64,000 nucleotides of DNA, taken from positions 1 through 64,000 of the forward strand of contig NZ_JAUEPM010000005.1 in assembly GCF_030406385.1 (NCBI RefSeq), written 5' to 3'. The notes below the pieces were generated by a model. It searched no databases. It was not told where the DNA came from and saw nothing but the letters and a program-made list of their open reading frames with translations. Source of the stretch: Microbacterium oryzae. Its GTDB lineage: Bacteria > Actinomycetota > Actinomycetes > Actinomycetales > Microbacteriaceae. Below are positions 26,930-36,456 of the stretch, piece after piece; positions within the stretch are counted from its first letter, which is position 1, and every line of letters starts with the position of its first letter. The translations under genes were made by a program, and so were the position numbers.

Positions 26930-27469
26930 TCAGCGAGCGGCCGCGCGGTCCAGCCCGACGACCACCGTCAGCTGCTTCTCGCCCGCCGCGCTGTAGGTGG
27001 TGCTCTCGGCCACCTCCGCCGTGCCGATCGCCTCGGCCAGGCCGCGGGCGGCCGCCTCGTCATCGGGGGCCGCGTAGAACACGGTCGTCGCCTCGAAGTC
27101 GGTCGTCTCGGAGTCGGCCGTCGTGAGCGCGTCCTCGGCGAAGCCGGCGGCCGCGAGCTGGTCGGCGACCTCGTCGTCGAGGCCCTCGGTGGCGGTGCCG
27201 TTGAGGATGAGCACCGAGTAGGAGGTGTCGACGACGGGGTCGGTCGTCTGCACCGCCGACGGCTGCGTCGAGGTGGTCGGCGCGGTGCTCTGGTGCGACA
27301 GCTGCAGGAAGACGACGATGCCGACGATCATGAGGACGACTGTGGCGACCGCCGCCCACAGGAGCATCGCGGCCGTGCCCAACCCCGGGTTCTCCGCGCG
27401 ATGCGCGCCGACGCGTCCCGATGTGCGGGGGATCTCGTCGAAGCGGTCCCGGGGGTAGCTGCTCGGCAT
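26930..27469 (-). CDS. LytR_C-domain membrane protein
   Basis: 179 residues. A basic cytoplasmic N-terminus leads to one TM helix (about 33-57), a Thr/Ser/Pro linker and a LytR C-terminal domain beginning YSVLILNGTATEGLDDEVAD. This domain occurs in or beside LCP cell-wall ligases; on its own its role is unknown. TAGCAT (27481-27476) ends 6 nt before the ATG. It follows DUF3263 by 9 nt on the same strand. Confidence 0.87.
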   Translation of the reverse strand: MPSSYPRDRFDEIPRTSGRVGAHRAENPGLGTAAMLLWAAVATVVLMIVGIVVFLQLSHQSTAPTTSTQPSAVQTTDPVVDTSYSVLILNGTATEGLDDEVADQLAAAGFAEDALTTADSETTDFEATTVFYAAPDDEAAARGLAEAIGTAEVAESTTYSAAGEKQLTVVVGLDRAAAR

Positions 27470-27478
27470 CCCTCGATG

Positions 27479-27751
27479 CTATCGGGCGGTCTCGGTGGAT
27501 CCGCTGGCGACGCGGAGGCGCGCGGCGGCGCGCTCATCCCGCACGCGGCGCAGCCGGTTCACGAGCAGCGGATCCGCGGCGAGCGCGGCCTCGGTGTCGA
27601 TGAGCCGGCCCAGCAGCTGGTAGTACCGCGCCGGCGTCAGCGCGAGCTGCGCGCGGATCGCCTCCTCCTTCGCGCCGCCGTGCCCGGTCCAGCTCGCCTC
27701 GAAGGCGAGGATGGCGCGGTCGCGGTCATCGAGGTCGAGTGCGGACGGCAT
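27479..27751 (-). CDS. DUF3263 protein
   Basis: 90 residues. LDDRDRAILAFEASWTGHGG followed by ARYYQLLGRLIDTEAALAAD matches DUF3263, a small actinobacterial helical protein with a sigma-70 region 4-like HTH. It commonly neighbours LytR_C genes, as here. TAGCCT lies 6 nt before the ATG. Function unknown. Confidence 0.86.
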   Translation of the reverse strand: MPSALDLDDRDRAILAFEASWTGHGGAKEEAIRAQLALTPARYYQLLGRLIDTEAALAADPLLVNRLRRVRDERAAARLRVASGSTETAR

Positions 27752-27786
27752 CCCCCGAGGCTACGACCGCCGAGGGCCGCCCCCGT

Positions 27787-28767
27787 TCAGGCTCGCCACT
27801 CGACGCGCGCCCCCAGCGAGTCGGCCGCGGCGAGCACTCGGCCGTCGAGGGCGAGCGCGAAACCGCCGGGCCACGTGCCGCGATCGATCGGCTCGGTCCA
27901 TCCGCCGTGCAGACCGGGAGCATCGAGCGTGATCCACCGCGCGTCCATCTCCCGGATGGCGGTGATCAGCGCGTCGCGGCGCGCGCGCGGCAGATAGGGC
28001 AGCACGCCGGGCGTCGAGATGACGAGCGTCGCCTCACGGGGAGCGCCGGCGGCGACGGTGCGCAGGAGCGCCACGTCGCCCGCGTCGCCCGACACGAGCA
28101 GCGGCGGATCGGCGGCGGCGATGTCGAGGGCCGCCTCGATCCGCTCGCGCCGCCCGTGCTCACCCGGCCACACCAGCGTCGTGAGCCAGGCGCGGTCGGC
28201 ATCGCTGCACGGGTCGCGCGGCTCCAGGTCGATGCCCGCGCGCCACACGATCTCGGGCACCCGGAGCGAAGCCCGGGGCCCGGCCCACTCCGCCGAGAGC
28301 ACGACGCAGGATGGCCCGTCCGCCGGATCCACCGCCATCCTTCCGCCGGCGGAATCGGCATAGCGATAGGAGTAGCGATCGGGATACAGGCACAGGCCGC
28401 CGGAGGCGCCGAGCTCGAGGAGGGCGATCGGCCCGTCGACGAGCGACAGAGCGGGGAGCAGCGCCGCACACCGCAGGGGCTCGTTGGTCTGCAGGCTGCG
28501 GCGCGCGCACTCGCCGACGATCTCGTCGGCGTGGGCGAGGACGAAGGCGGCCCAGTCGGCCGGGTCGAGCGGAGCCCCCAGCAGCCGCGTGACGGCGAAC
28601 ACGAGCGGGGGCTGGCGGTGCGCGGCCGGAATGCGGGCGAGAACGCCGGCGAGCGCGTCGTCCGATGCCACCTCGAGCGCATACTCCTCGTACACGTGCG
28701 AGCGCCCAGGGGCCTCGTCCGCGGCGAAGCGCGCGAAGCGCTCCCTGACCTGCTCGACCTCGTCCAT
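27787..28767 (-). CDS. DUF2332 family protein
   Basis: 326 residues. Family blocks are RFARFAADEAPGRSHVYEEY, LLELGASGGLCLYPDRYSYR and a TNEPLRC segment. The LELGASGGL loop resembles a Rossmann-type methyltransferase nucleotide site, so a SAM-dependent activity is possible but not shown. I chose ATG 28767: GAGAAT (28780-28775) would be its -10 box, and it overlaps the alternative ATG at 28776. Convergent neighbours are absent; msrB is divergent. Confidence 0.83.
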   Translation of the reverse strand: MDEVEQVRERFARFAADEAPGRSHVYEEYALEVASDDALAGVLARIPAAHRQPPLVFAVTRLLGAPLDPADWAAFVLAHADEIVGECARRSLQTNEPLRCAALLPALSLVDGPIALLELGASGGLCLYPDRYSYRYADSAGGRMAVDPADGPSCVVLSAEWAGPRASLRVPEIVWRAGIDLEPRDPCSDADRAWLTTLVWPGEHGRRERIEAALDIAAADPPLLVSGDAGDVALLRTVAAGAPREATLVISTPGVLPYLPRARRDALITAIREMDARWITLDAPGLHGGWTEPIDRGTWPGGFALALDGRVLAAADSLGARVEWRA

Positions 28768-28840
28768 CCCGGCCATTCTCCCCCGTGCGCCTGCCCCTCC
28801 GCCCGGCCCCGGCCATCGGCTGCGGCAGTAGAATCGGCGT

Positions 28841-29242
28841 ATGTCGTACCAGGTCGAGAAGTCGGATGAGCAGTGGCGCGAGGAGCTCTCGCCCGAGCAG
28901 TACGCGGTGCTGCGCGAGGCCGGGACCGAGCGGCCGTGGACGGGTGAGCTCCTCGACGAGGAGCGCGCGGGTCTCTACACCTGTGCGGCGTGCGGCTCCG
29001 AGCTGTTCCAGAGCGGCACGAAGTTCGACTCCCACTGCGGATGGCCGAGCTTCTACGAGTCGGTCCGGCCCGAGGCCGTGCAGCTGCTCGAGGACAACAG
29101 CCACGGCATGGTGCGCACCGAGGTCCGCTGCGCGAACTGCGGCTCGCACCTCGGGCACGTCTTCCCCGACGGCTTCGGCACCCCGACCGGCGACCGCTAC
29201 TGCATGAACTCGCTGTCGCTGAACTTCACGCCCGAGGCGTGA
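28841..29242 (+). CDS. msrB: peptide-methionine (R)-S-oxide reductase
   Basis: 133 residues. It reduces methionine-R-sulfoxide in oxidised proteins. Two zinc CxxC knuckles (TCAACG in YTCAACGSEL by protein, and CANCGSHLGH) are present. The catalytic cysteine is Cys121 in RYCMNSLSL, and substrate residues sit in SHCGWPSFYE. TAGAAT at 28829-28834 ends 6 nt before the ATG (leaderless). Its stop overlaps the GTG of the next gene. Confidence 0.96.
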   Translation: MSYQVEKSDEQWREELSPEQYAVLREAGTERPWTGELLDEERAGLYTCAACGSELFQSGTKFDSHCGWPSFYESVRPEAVQLLEDNSHGMVRTEVRCANCGSHLGHVFPDGFGTPTGDRYCMNSLSLNFTPEA

Positions 29243-29802
29243 GCGCGACGACCGCGGGCTCGGCGCTGGAATCCGCCCGGGCCCGCCGCTCCTGGTCGAA
29301 GGTCACCGACGACGCGCCAACGCGCGAGGAGCTGCTGCCGCTGATCGCCGCGGCGTCGCGCGTCGCCGACCACGCGAATCTCGCGCCGTGGCGGCTCATC
29401 GAGCTGCGCGGCGACGACCGGATGCGGCTCGGTCGGGCGATCGGCGAGGCGACCGGCGACGGTCCCTCCACGAAGCCGCTGCGCGCGCCGCTTCTCATCG
29501 CGATCGTCTCGAGCCCCAAGCCGAGCGACAAGGTCGAGGAGTGGGAGCAGGAGGCTGTCGCCTCGGGCGTGGCGCACATGCTGAGCCTCCTCCTCGACGA
29601 GGCGGGGTGGGGCGTCATGTGGCGCACCGGCGGATTCGTCCGCTCTGCCGCCGTGGCGAAGGCGCACGGCCTCACGCGCCGCGAGAAGCTGCTCGGCTGG
29701 CTGTACGTCGGCGGTCGCCCGCCGCGCGAGCGGGAGGCGTTCCGCGCCGCGGTCGACCCCGATCGCGTGCTCGGGCGGATGCCCGGCGGAGACCCCCGGT
29801 AG
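29239..29802 (+). CDS. nitroreductase-family protein
   Basis: 187 residues from a GTG that overlaps the msrB stop (GTGA), so the two are coupled. The FMN-binding N-terminus ARRSWSKVTDD and the ASRVADHANLAPWRLIEL block fit the nitroreductase fold. LLLDEAGWGVMWRTGG and LLGWLYVGGRP are typical of the C-terminal half. It is probably an NAD(P)H:FMN oxidoreductase; substrate unknown. Pairing with msrB suggests redox stress. Confidence 0.88.
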   Translation: MSATTAGSALESARARRSWSKVTDDAPTREELLPLIAAASRVADHANLAPWRLIELRGDDRMRLGRAIGEATGDGPSTKPLRAPLLIAIVSSPKPSDKVEEWEQEAVASGVAHMLSLLLDEAGWGVMWRTGGFVRSAAVAKAHGLTRREKLLGWLYVGGRPPREREAFRAAVDPDRVLGRMPGGDPR

Positions 29803-29824
29803 CTCGAGCCCAGGCGGGTCGCGC

Positions 29825-30112
29825 TCAGACGAGCGCGGGGCGCGCGCGACGGCGGTTGCGGGTCGAGCGCACGCGCGCCGCGGGCGAGGCGGGCTTCGCC
29901 CGCTCCTCGAGCACGCCGAGAGCGGCGGCCAGGGAGGCGTACTCCCCGATCGGCAGGCTGTGGCGGTCGTGCGCGAAGTGGCGGTGTCCGTCGATCGTCA
30001 CGAAGCCGGCGAACTCGCCGGCGTGCGTGGCGACGAAAACGTCGTCTGCCGCCTGCTTCCAGGCAAGCGGCTCACCGGTATGGTGCGGGTCGTGGAGGCG
30101 GGGCATGGTCAT
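29825..30112 (-). CDS. hypothetical protein, Microbacteriaceae-like
   Basis: 95 residues, His-rich at the N-terminus (LHDPHHTGEP), then a compact domain with DDVFVATHAGEFAGFVTIDG and a basic Arg-rich tail. GAGAAG lies 8 nt before the ATG. The extra 48 codons upstream in the frame lack a ribosome site. No family recognised. Confidence 0.62.
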   Translation of the reverse strand: MTMPRLHDPHHTGEPLAWKQAADDVFVATHAGEFAGFVTIDGHRHFAHDRHSLPIGEYASLAAALGVLEERAKPASPAARVRSTRNRRRARPALV

Positions 30113-30421
30113 GTTCACTCTTCTCGTCTGATGCGGGCACCCACGGGCGGATGGCCCGGATGCGACGGCCTCAGCGACTGCCGCTCGCTTCGGTGCGGCG
30201 GATGGCGCTGGGCCGGTGAGCTGAGGCGAGGGCCGTGAGAGGCGGCGAGTTCGCACTGCAAGCTCCGGTCAGTCTACCCGAGCGGGGCTGGGAGGGCGCC
30301 GGACGTGCTGGAGCGGTGTTCGCGCCGCCGGGCCGATGTCTGCGGTCGGACATAGCCTGGCGGTCGTCCCGACGGCGTGACGCGCAGTCACCCCGAACCT
30401 TTCGAAGGAGCATCCGCCACC
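30113..30421. other. divergent intergenic region
   Basis: 309 nt between two divergent starts. It holds an AAGGAGC ribosome site for the rightward gene and a TAGACT hexamer on the minus strand near 30275. No further gene or strong hairpin is seen. Confidence 0.5.
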
Positions 30422-31192
30422 ATGATGGGGACCTCTCATGCCGCCAGCGGTGCCGCCGCGTGGATCGCCCTCACCGCCACGGCCCTTCCCGCCGTCGGCG
30501 TCCACGAGCTGACGCCCGCCGCGGTTCTCCTCGGCGCGCCCATCGCCGCGGGCGCGGCGCTCCTGCCCGATGCCGATCACCACAGCGCGACCGTGGCCCG
30601 CGCGGTTCCCGTCGCCGGCCGACTGGCCGCCGAGGTGCTCGGGGCGGTGTCCGGCGGGCATCGCAAGGGCATGCACTCGCTGCTGGCGGTCGCCGCCGTG
30701 ATGATCGGCATGCGCTACCTCGGCCAGATCGTCTGGCAGCCCGGCGGCGACGCTGACCCGTTCCTCCTCGGCGTCGCGCTGGCCGTCGCAGCATGCACGG
30801 CGCCCGCGCTCAAGGCGCTCCGCATCGCCCGGCGCTGGGGGCCCGCCTGGCTGGGCGGCACCGCACTCGGCGCCATCGCGGGTCTGCTCGCCCCCGAGCA
30901 GCTGACGTGGCTGCCGTGGTGCCTCGGCGTCGGCTACGTCGCGCACATCATCGGCGACCTGCTGACGACGGGCGGTGTGCCCTTCCTCTGGCCCATCCGC
31001 ATCCCCTCGCCCCGCTGGGCCCGGCGCACTCCCCTGCTGCGTCACATCTGGCTGCGCGGCGGCGGTATCGCCGTCCCGGTGCTCGGGGACACGGGGTCGG
31101 GGCGCGAGAAGCTGCTGGCGCTGGGACTCAGCGCCTATGCGCTCTGGGGCGTCTGCGCGGAAGCCGCCACGGCCATCCGCCCGGGGAGCTGA
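30422..31192 (+). CDS. YdjM-type membrane-bound metal-dependent hydrolase
   Basis: 256 residues with 5-6 hydrophobic segments. The conserved metal site reads GTSHAASG, LLPDADHHSA, SGGHRKGMHSL and VAHIIGDLLTTGGVP, which is the pattern of the LexA-regulated YdjM family. The reaction is unknown; the family is often called membrane-bound metal-dependent hydrolase. Two adjacent ATGs (30422 and 30425) follow AAGGAGC. Confidence 0.88.
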   Translation: MMGTSHAASGAAAWIALTATALPAVGVHELTPAAVLLGAPIAAGAALLPDADHHSATVARAVPVAGRLAAEVLGAVSGGHRKGMHSLLAVAAVMIGMRYLGQIVWQPGGDADPFLLGVALAVAACTAPALKALRIARRWGPAWLGGTALGAIAGLLAPEQLTWLPWCLGVGYVAHIIGDLLTTGGVPFLWPIRIPSPRWARRTPLLRHIWLRGGGIAVPVLGDTGSGREKLLALGLSAYALWGVCAEAATAIRPGS

Positions 31193-31224
31193 TCCGTTCC
31201 GCGCTCGACGCGGCCGGGAGACGA

Positions 31225-31314
31225 CGACGCCTCCCCCGGGGGGTCTTCACCCAGGAGAGGCGTCGGCAGGGCAGGCGTGTGTCGTAGCCGAACTACGCCC
31301 CCGATTGGCCCTGC
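31225..31314. other. two adjacent structured hairpins, unknown function
   Basis: The first hairpin, 31225-31265, has CGACGCCTC / GAGGCGTCG arms. The second, 31266-31314, has GCAGGGC / GCCCTGC arms enclosing nested GGCGT...ACGCC and a GTAG-CTAC tip. They fill the space between the hydrolase (stop 31192) and tRNA-Thr. They may simply be convergent terminators, but the second is more elaborate than needed. No known RNA family fits. Confidence 0.45.
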
Positions 31315-31444
31315 GATGAGCGGTCCCCGCACGCGCCTCTGGGAAACGCACGGCGTGAAGGGTCCGCTCGCCGATCAGCCTAGTTCACGGCGAGAGCGGT
31401 CGCGTCCGCCGGGATCCCATCCGCGTGGTCTCGCGGAGATGTGG

Positions 31445-31517
31445 TGCCGGCTACCGGGTTCGAACCGATGACCCCCTGTTTACAAGACAGGTGCTCTACC
31501 AACTGAGCTAAGCCGGC
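31445..31517 (-). tRNA. tRNA-Thr (anticodon TGT)
   Basis: On the minus strand the acceptor GCCGGCT pairs with AGCCGGC. The D arm is TAGCTCAGTTGGTAGAGC, and the T arm contains CCGG/TTCGAAC. The anticodon stem is CCTGT/ACAGG with loop CTTGTAA, anticodon TGT (reads ACA). 73 nt, CCA not encoded. Confidence 0.94.
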
Positions 31518-31569
31518 GACGGCCCCGAAGGGACCAGGAAAGCATACCGCCGCGCGACGGCCGCTCCCG

Positions 31570-32484
31570 CTACTCGGCGGGCGCGGGCGTCGGCGTCGCG
31601 GTGGAGTAGTACGCGTCGCTCGACACCGTGAGCACGAACTGGGCGAACTCGGCCGGGTCGTCGAGCTGCCCCTGGTAGGGCCGGCCGTTCACGAGGATCA
31701 TCGGCGCACCGGCGAGCTCGACGCCGTCGGTGTCGGGCAGCGGATTCTCGAGCACGTCCTGCGTGGTGTCGCTCGCCCAGGTGACGAAATCCTCGTTCTC
31801 GATGCAGTCGCGCACGGCGTCCGCGTCGTCCGCGCCCACGGCGGCGGCCATGGAGGCGAGCTCGTCGTCGGTGTAGCCGTCGCTGTCGGCGGAGGGCTGA
31901 TCTACGAGCAGGGCGTGGTTATAGGCGAGGGCGGCTTCGGGCGAATGCGTCCGCACACAGGCCACGGCCCCCGCTGCGCGCAGGGAGTACTTGGTGCCGT
32001 TGGACTTCGCGGTGAGGAGGGCGACGGGGTGGTAGGCGAGATCTGCCGCACCCTGCGAGACCCACTCGGCGAGCTGCGCGGCATTCGTCTGCTCGAACTC
32101 CGCCGACCCCTCCGAGAGGTAGTCGACGTAGACGCGGATGCTCACCGCCGACGCGGACGAGCCCGAGGCGCTGCCGGCTTCGGGAGCGGGCTCCTCGGTC
32201 TGCAGCGAGGTGGTGGCCATGGGAGTGAGGTCATCGCCCTCGCCCACGACGAGGCCGTTGTCGTCGAGGTTCTCGGGCGACAGCGTCGGCCGGTTCAGCG
32301 CGGGGAGCACGGCGCTCGTCACGGCGAACGCGATGGCCACGACGGCTGCGACGACCACCAGCGCGATCCCGCCGCGGCGCAGCGCCTTCGCTCGCGTCTG
32401 CCTGGCCTGGACCTTCTGCGCTTTCTCCCGCACGGCGTCGCGTCGCTCGCTGCCCGCGGGAACGATCGGATTCTCGTTCGTCAT
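31570..32484 (-). CDS. DsbA-like thioredoxin-fold membrane protein without CxxC
   Basis: 304 residues. A basic N-terminus is followed by one TM helix (about 39-60), an extracytoplasmic linker and a DsbA/Thioredoxin_4 domain from about residue 115. At the active-site position, where homologues have DYxCPxCxxF, the sequence is DYLSEGSAEF (121-130), so both redox cysteines are Ser/Gly. The C-terminal cis-Pro region GAPMILVNGRPYQG is kept. It cannot do thiol chemistry and may act as a chaperone or binding protein. Two other cysteines remain. The start lies 12 nt inside a GTG alternative. Confidence 0.87.
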   Translation of the reverse strand: MTNENPIVPAGSERRDAVREKAQKVQARQTRAKALRRGGIALVVVAAVVAIAFAVTSAVLPALNRPTLSPENLDDNGLVVGEGDDLTPMATTSLQTEEPAPEAGSASGSSASAVSIRVYVDYLSEGSAEFEQTNAAQLAEWVSQGAADLAYHPVALLTAKSNGTKYSLRAAGAVACVRTHSPEAALAYNHALLVDQPSADSDGYTDDELASMAAAVGADDADAVRDCIENEDFVTWASDTTQDVLENPLPDTDGVELAGAPMILVNGRPYQGQLDDPAEFAQFVLTVSSDAYYSTATPTPAPAE

Positions 32485-32765
32485 CGCCTGCTGCACTCCC
32501 CCTCGCCGCCTCGGGTTCAGGGCGGTCGACCTCGACGATGCTAGATCGAGTCACTGAGAAACACCCACGCAGAAGGTGCACGAATGCCGCCTTTCCCACA
32601 CGTGCGGCCACCGCCATCCGCTGGTCGGGAAAGCGATTCCCCCCAAAGTCGCCGATCGATGTCATACTGTCCCCAGGTCCAACGACGGACCTACGGCGGC
32701 TCACCCCGTCGGTTCCATTCACTACGGATCGTCCGGCACGTACCTGCCGGTGAAGGAGAACAGAC
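32485..32765. other. promoter region upstream of the sugar-import ATPase
   Basis: 281 nt between divergent starts, with no gene. A CATACT hexamer occurs near 32662, in the rightward orientation about 100 nt before the ATG, and AAGGAG stands 9 nt before it. The long untranslated leader fits an abundantly expressed ATPase, but no riboswitch was recognised. Confidence 0.45.
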
Positions 32766-33863
<1,098 letters not shown>

Positions 33864-33874
33864 GCCACGAACCG

Positions 33875-33908
33875 CGGCGCGGTCGGACCTCCTGGTCCGG
33901 CCGCGCCG
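33875..33908 (+). terminator. terminator after the sugar-import ATPase
   Basis: A 15-bp stem, CGGCGCGGTCGGACC against GGTCCGGCCGCGCCG, with one G-T and a 4-nt loop, 11 nt after the stop. Confidence 0.78.
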
Positions 33909-33936
33909 TCGGCGTTTCTGCGAGAGGATCGTGAGC

Positions 33937-35217
33937 ATGCCCGACTCCCTTCGCATCACCGCCGCCGAGATCGATCCTCAGCTGCTGACACTGCCCTGGC
34001 GCATCCCGCTCGCGGACTGGCCCAGCAGCGCCATCGTGAAGCTGCCGAAGGGCATCTCGCGCCACATCGTGCGCTTCAGCCAGCTGTCGGAGACCGTCAT
34101 CGCCGTCAAGGAGACGACCGCGGAGATGGCGCAGCGCGAGTACGACCTGCTGGGGGCGCTGCAGCGGCTCGAGGCGCCGTGCGTCCGTCGCGTCGCCGTC
34201 ATCGACGGGCGCACCGACGAGCAGGGGCGGCCGCTGCCGGCGGCCCTCGTGACCGCGCACCTGAAGTTCTCCATGCCGTACCGCGCGCTCTTCACGCAGA
34301 CGCTGCGCCCCGACACCGCCACCCGGCTCGTCGACGCCCTCGCGCTGCTCCTCGTGCGCGTGCACAAGGTCGGCTTCCGCTGGGGCGACGTGTCGCTCTC
34401 CAACACCCTCTTCCGACGCGATGCCGGCGCGTTCGCCGCGTACCTCGTCGATGCCGAGACCGGCGACATCTACGAGGGCGGGCTGACGGATGGCCAGCGC
34501 GAGCACGACATCGACATCGCGCGGACGAACATCGCCGGGGAGATCATGGATCTCGAGGCCGGCGGCCGGGTGGAGATCGGCGTGGACGCGGTCGAGGTCG
34601 CCGACCAGCTCGTCGCGACCTACCGCGAGCTGTGGTCGGCCCTCACCGAGGCGCAGTCGTTCGCCCTCACCGAGGCGTGGCGGATCACCGAGCGCGTGGA
34701 GCGGCTCAACGCCCTCGGCTTCGACATCGACGAGATGACCATCGAGACGGACCCCGACGGCACGCGGGTGTCCATCCAGCCGAAGGTCGTCGACGCCGGC
34801 CACCACCGGCGCCGGCTCCTCCGCCTCACCGGCCTCGACGCCGAGGAGAACCAGGCCCGCCGCCTGCTCAACGACCTCGACGAGTACCGGTCGCGCACGG
34901 CGCGGAGCCGCGACGAGGACGTGGCAGCCCACGAGTGGCTCACCCGCGTCTTCGAGCCCGTGGTCCGCGCCATCCCGTATGAGCTGCGCACGAAGCTCGA
35001 GCCGGCGGAGGTGTTCCACCAGGTGCTCGAGCACCGGTGGCACCTGTCGCAGCAGCGCGGCGCCTCGGTGCCGCTCGCGGAGACCCTCACGAGCTACATC
35101 CGCGACGTGCTCCGGCACCGGCGCGACGAGGCCACGATCATGGGCCCCCTCACCGAGACCCTCACCTCGACGATGTCGACGACCGGCCCCACGCGCGACT
35201 GGCGCGACCTCGTCTGA
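33937..35217 (+). CDS. DUF4032 protein (kinase-like fold)
   Basis: 426 residues. A protein-kinase/LPS-kinase-like core is visible: VKETTAEMAQREYDLL (Lys/Glu helix), VHKVGFRWGDVSLSNTLF (catalytic-loop-like, with Asp and Asn) and YLVDAETGDIYEG (DFG-like). The C-terminal half (from about 280) is DUF4032. Family members are actinobacterial and uncharacterised. The ATG 33937 is preceded by GAGAGG; the GTG at 33931 is an alternative. It lies next to the global sugar ATPase, without further evidence for a link. Confidence 0.87.
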   Translation: MPDSLRITAAEIDPQLLTLPWRIPLADWPSSAIVKLPKGISRHIVRFSQLSETVIAVKETTAEMAQREYDLLGALQRLEAPCVRRVAVIDGRTDEQGRPLPAALVTAHLKFSMPYRALFTQTLRPDTATRLVDALALLLVRVHKVGFRWGDVSLSNTLFRRDAGAFAAYLVDAETGDIYEGGLTDGQREHDIDIARTNIAGEIMDLEAGGRVEIGVDAVEVADQLVATYRELWSALTEAQSFALTEAWRITERVERLNALGFDIDEMTIETDPDGTRVSIQPKVVDAGHHRRRLLRLTGLDAEENQARRLLNDLDEYRSRTARSRDEDVAAHEWLTRVFEPVVRAIPYELRTKLEPAEVFHQVLEHRWHLSQQRGASVPLAETLTSYIRDVLRHRRDEATIMGPLTETLTSTMSTTGPTRDWRDLV

Positions 35218-35224
35218 GACGGCG

Positions 35225-35300
35225 GACGGCCCCGTTCGCGCGAGTGGCGGACGGACCCGCTCCCGCAAGTGCGACCATCCGCTCCCGCAAGTGGACCGAG
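35225..35300 (+). repeat. three degenerate copies of an intergenic repeat
   Basis: GTTCGCGCGAGTGGCGGACG, GCTCCCGCAAGTGCGACCAT and GCTCCCGCAAGTGGACCGAG follow each other at roughly 28-nt spacing after the DUF4032 stop. The shared core is GCTCCCGCAAGTG. Related sequences occur at 61107-61191. No coding frame is credible here. Confidence 0.55.
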
Positions 35301-35330
35301 ACCGCGCCTCCGCTCCGCCTCCGCGCCGGC

Positions 35331-35367
35331 GCTCCGAGACAGCGCGCGCTGCACGCGGTCTCGGAGC
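35331..35367. repeat. 37-bp palindromic repeat, copy 2
   Basis: GCTCCGAGAC and GTCTCGGAGC arms sit at the ends of a 37-bp element of the same length and layout as 398-434. It lies between two convergent genes, next to the 35225-35300 repeats. Confidence 0.6.
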
Positions 35368-35430
35368 GTTCATGCGGTCCGCGAGCGCGAAGGCGGTCTC
35401 AGGACGCCTGCTGCGCGGCCTGGCACGGCG

Positions 35431-35460
35431 AAGGCCCCGGTCCCTTCGGACCGGGGCCTT
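35431..35460. terminator. terminator, DUF4032 / rlmB
   Basis: A perfect 13-bp stem, AAGGCCCCGGTCC / GGACCGGGGCCTT, with loop CTTC, between convergent genes and 21 nt after the rlmB stop. Confidence 0.86.
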
Positions 35461-35481
35461 GCGCGTGCGCGAAGCGGCGGA

Positions 35482-36456
35482 CTACGCCTGAGCGGCCCGG
35501 ATCGTCGACACCTGGTACAGCGCGACGGACGCGGCGATGCCGGCGTTCAACGACTCCGTGACGTCGGAGATCGGAATCGACACGACCTGGTCGCACGTCT
35601 CGGTGACGAGGCGCGACAGTCCCTTGCCCTCGCTGCCGACGACGATCACAACGGGCCGATCGGCGAGCTCGATGGACGGCAGCGACACGTCGCCCTCGCC
35701 GTCGAGTCCGAGGACGAACACGCCCTGCTTCTTGAACTCCTTGAGCGTGGTCGTGAGGTTCGGCGCGATGGCGACCGGGATGCGCGCGGCGGCGCCGGCG
35801 CTCGTCTTCCAGGCGGCCGAGTTCACCCCGGCCGAGCGCCGCTGCGGCACGATGACGCCGTGGCCGCCGAACGCGCCCGTCGAGCGGATGATCGCGCCCA
35901 GGTTGCGCGGGTCGGTGATGCCGTCGAGGGCGATGAACAGCGGCGTGCGCCCGCGGTCGATGACCTCCTCGAGGAGGTCCTGCGGGTGCGCGTACTCGTA
36001 CGGCGGCACCTTCAGGGCGACGCCCTGGTGCACCCCGTCGAACCCGGCCATCCGGTCGAGCTCGGGCCGGGTGACCTCGAGCACGGGGATGTCGCGGTTG
36101 CGGGCGATGACGAGCATCTCCTTGACGCGGTCGTCCATCTCCACGCGCTGGGCGATGTAGAGGGCGGTCGCGGGGATCTTCGCGCGCAGCGCCTCGAGCA
36201 CGCTGTTGCGCCCGGTGACGTTCTCGGTGTCGTCCTTCGGGCGCGCGCTGCGCTGCGCGGGCTTCTGCGCACCGCCGCCGCGCTTCGCGTTCAGGCGCTC
36301 TGCCGACTGCTTGCGCTTGTGCGCGACGTGGTACGGCCGGTCCTCGGCCTTCGGGGTCGGGCCCTTGCCCTCGAGCGAACGGCGGTTCTTCCCGCCGGTG
36401 CCCTTCGTGGGGCCCTTCTTGCCCTTCGCGGCGCCGGGCCGTCCTGGCTTAGCCAT
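35482..36456 (-). CDS. rlmB: 23S rRNA (guanosine-2'-O-)-methyltransferase RlmB
   Basis: 324 residues. SPOUT (SpoU) methyltransferase with the trefoil-knot motifs [27 protein letters not shown] and [21 protein letters not shown] long basic disordered N-terminus (about 75 residues of Lys/Arg/Gly) precedes the substrate-binding domain ([12 protein letters not shown]), as in other actinobacterial RlmB. The ATG lies inside the end of cysS (8-nt overlap) with GGAG 6 nt upstream, giving a cysS-rlmB operon. Confidence 0.94.
   Translation of the reverse strand: MAKPGRPGAAKGKKGPTKGTGGKNRRSLEGKGPTPKAEDRPYHVAHKRKQSAERLNAKRGGGAQKPAQRSARPKDDTENVTGRNSVLEALRAKIPATALYIAQRVEMDDRVKEMLVIARNRDIPVLEVTRPELDRMAGFDGVHQGVALKVPPYEYAHPQDLLEEVIDRGRTPLFIALDGITDPRNLGAIIRSTGAFGGHGVIVPQRRSAGVNSAAWKTSAGAAARIPVAIAPNLTTTLKEFKKQGVFVLGLDGEGDVSLPSIELADRPVVIVVGSEGKGLSRLVTETCDQVVSIPISDVTESLNAGIAASVALYQVSTIRAAQA

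Noticed and set aside
31225..31314. Known structural RNA (SRP RNA, RNase P RNA, tmRNA, 6S)
   Set aside because: None of the conserved cores of these RNAs are present and the length does not fit.
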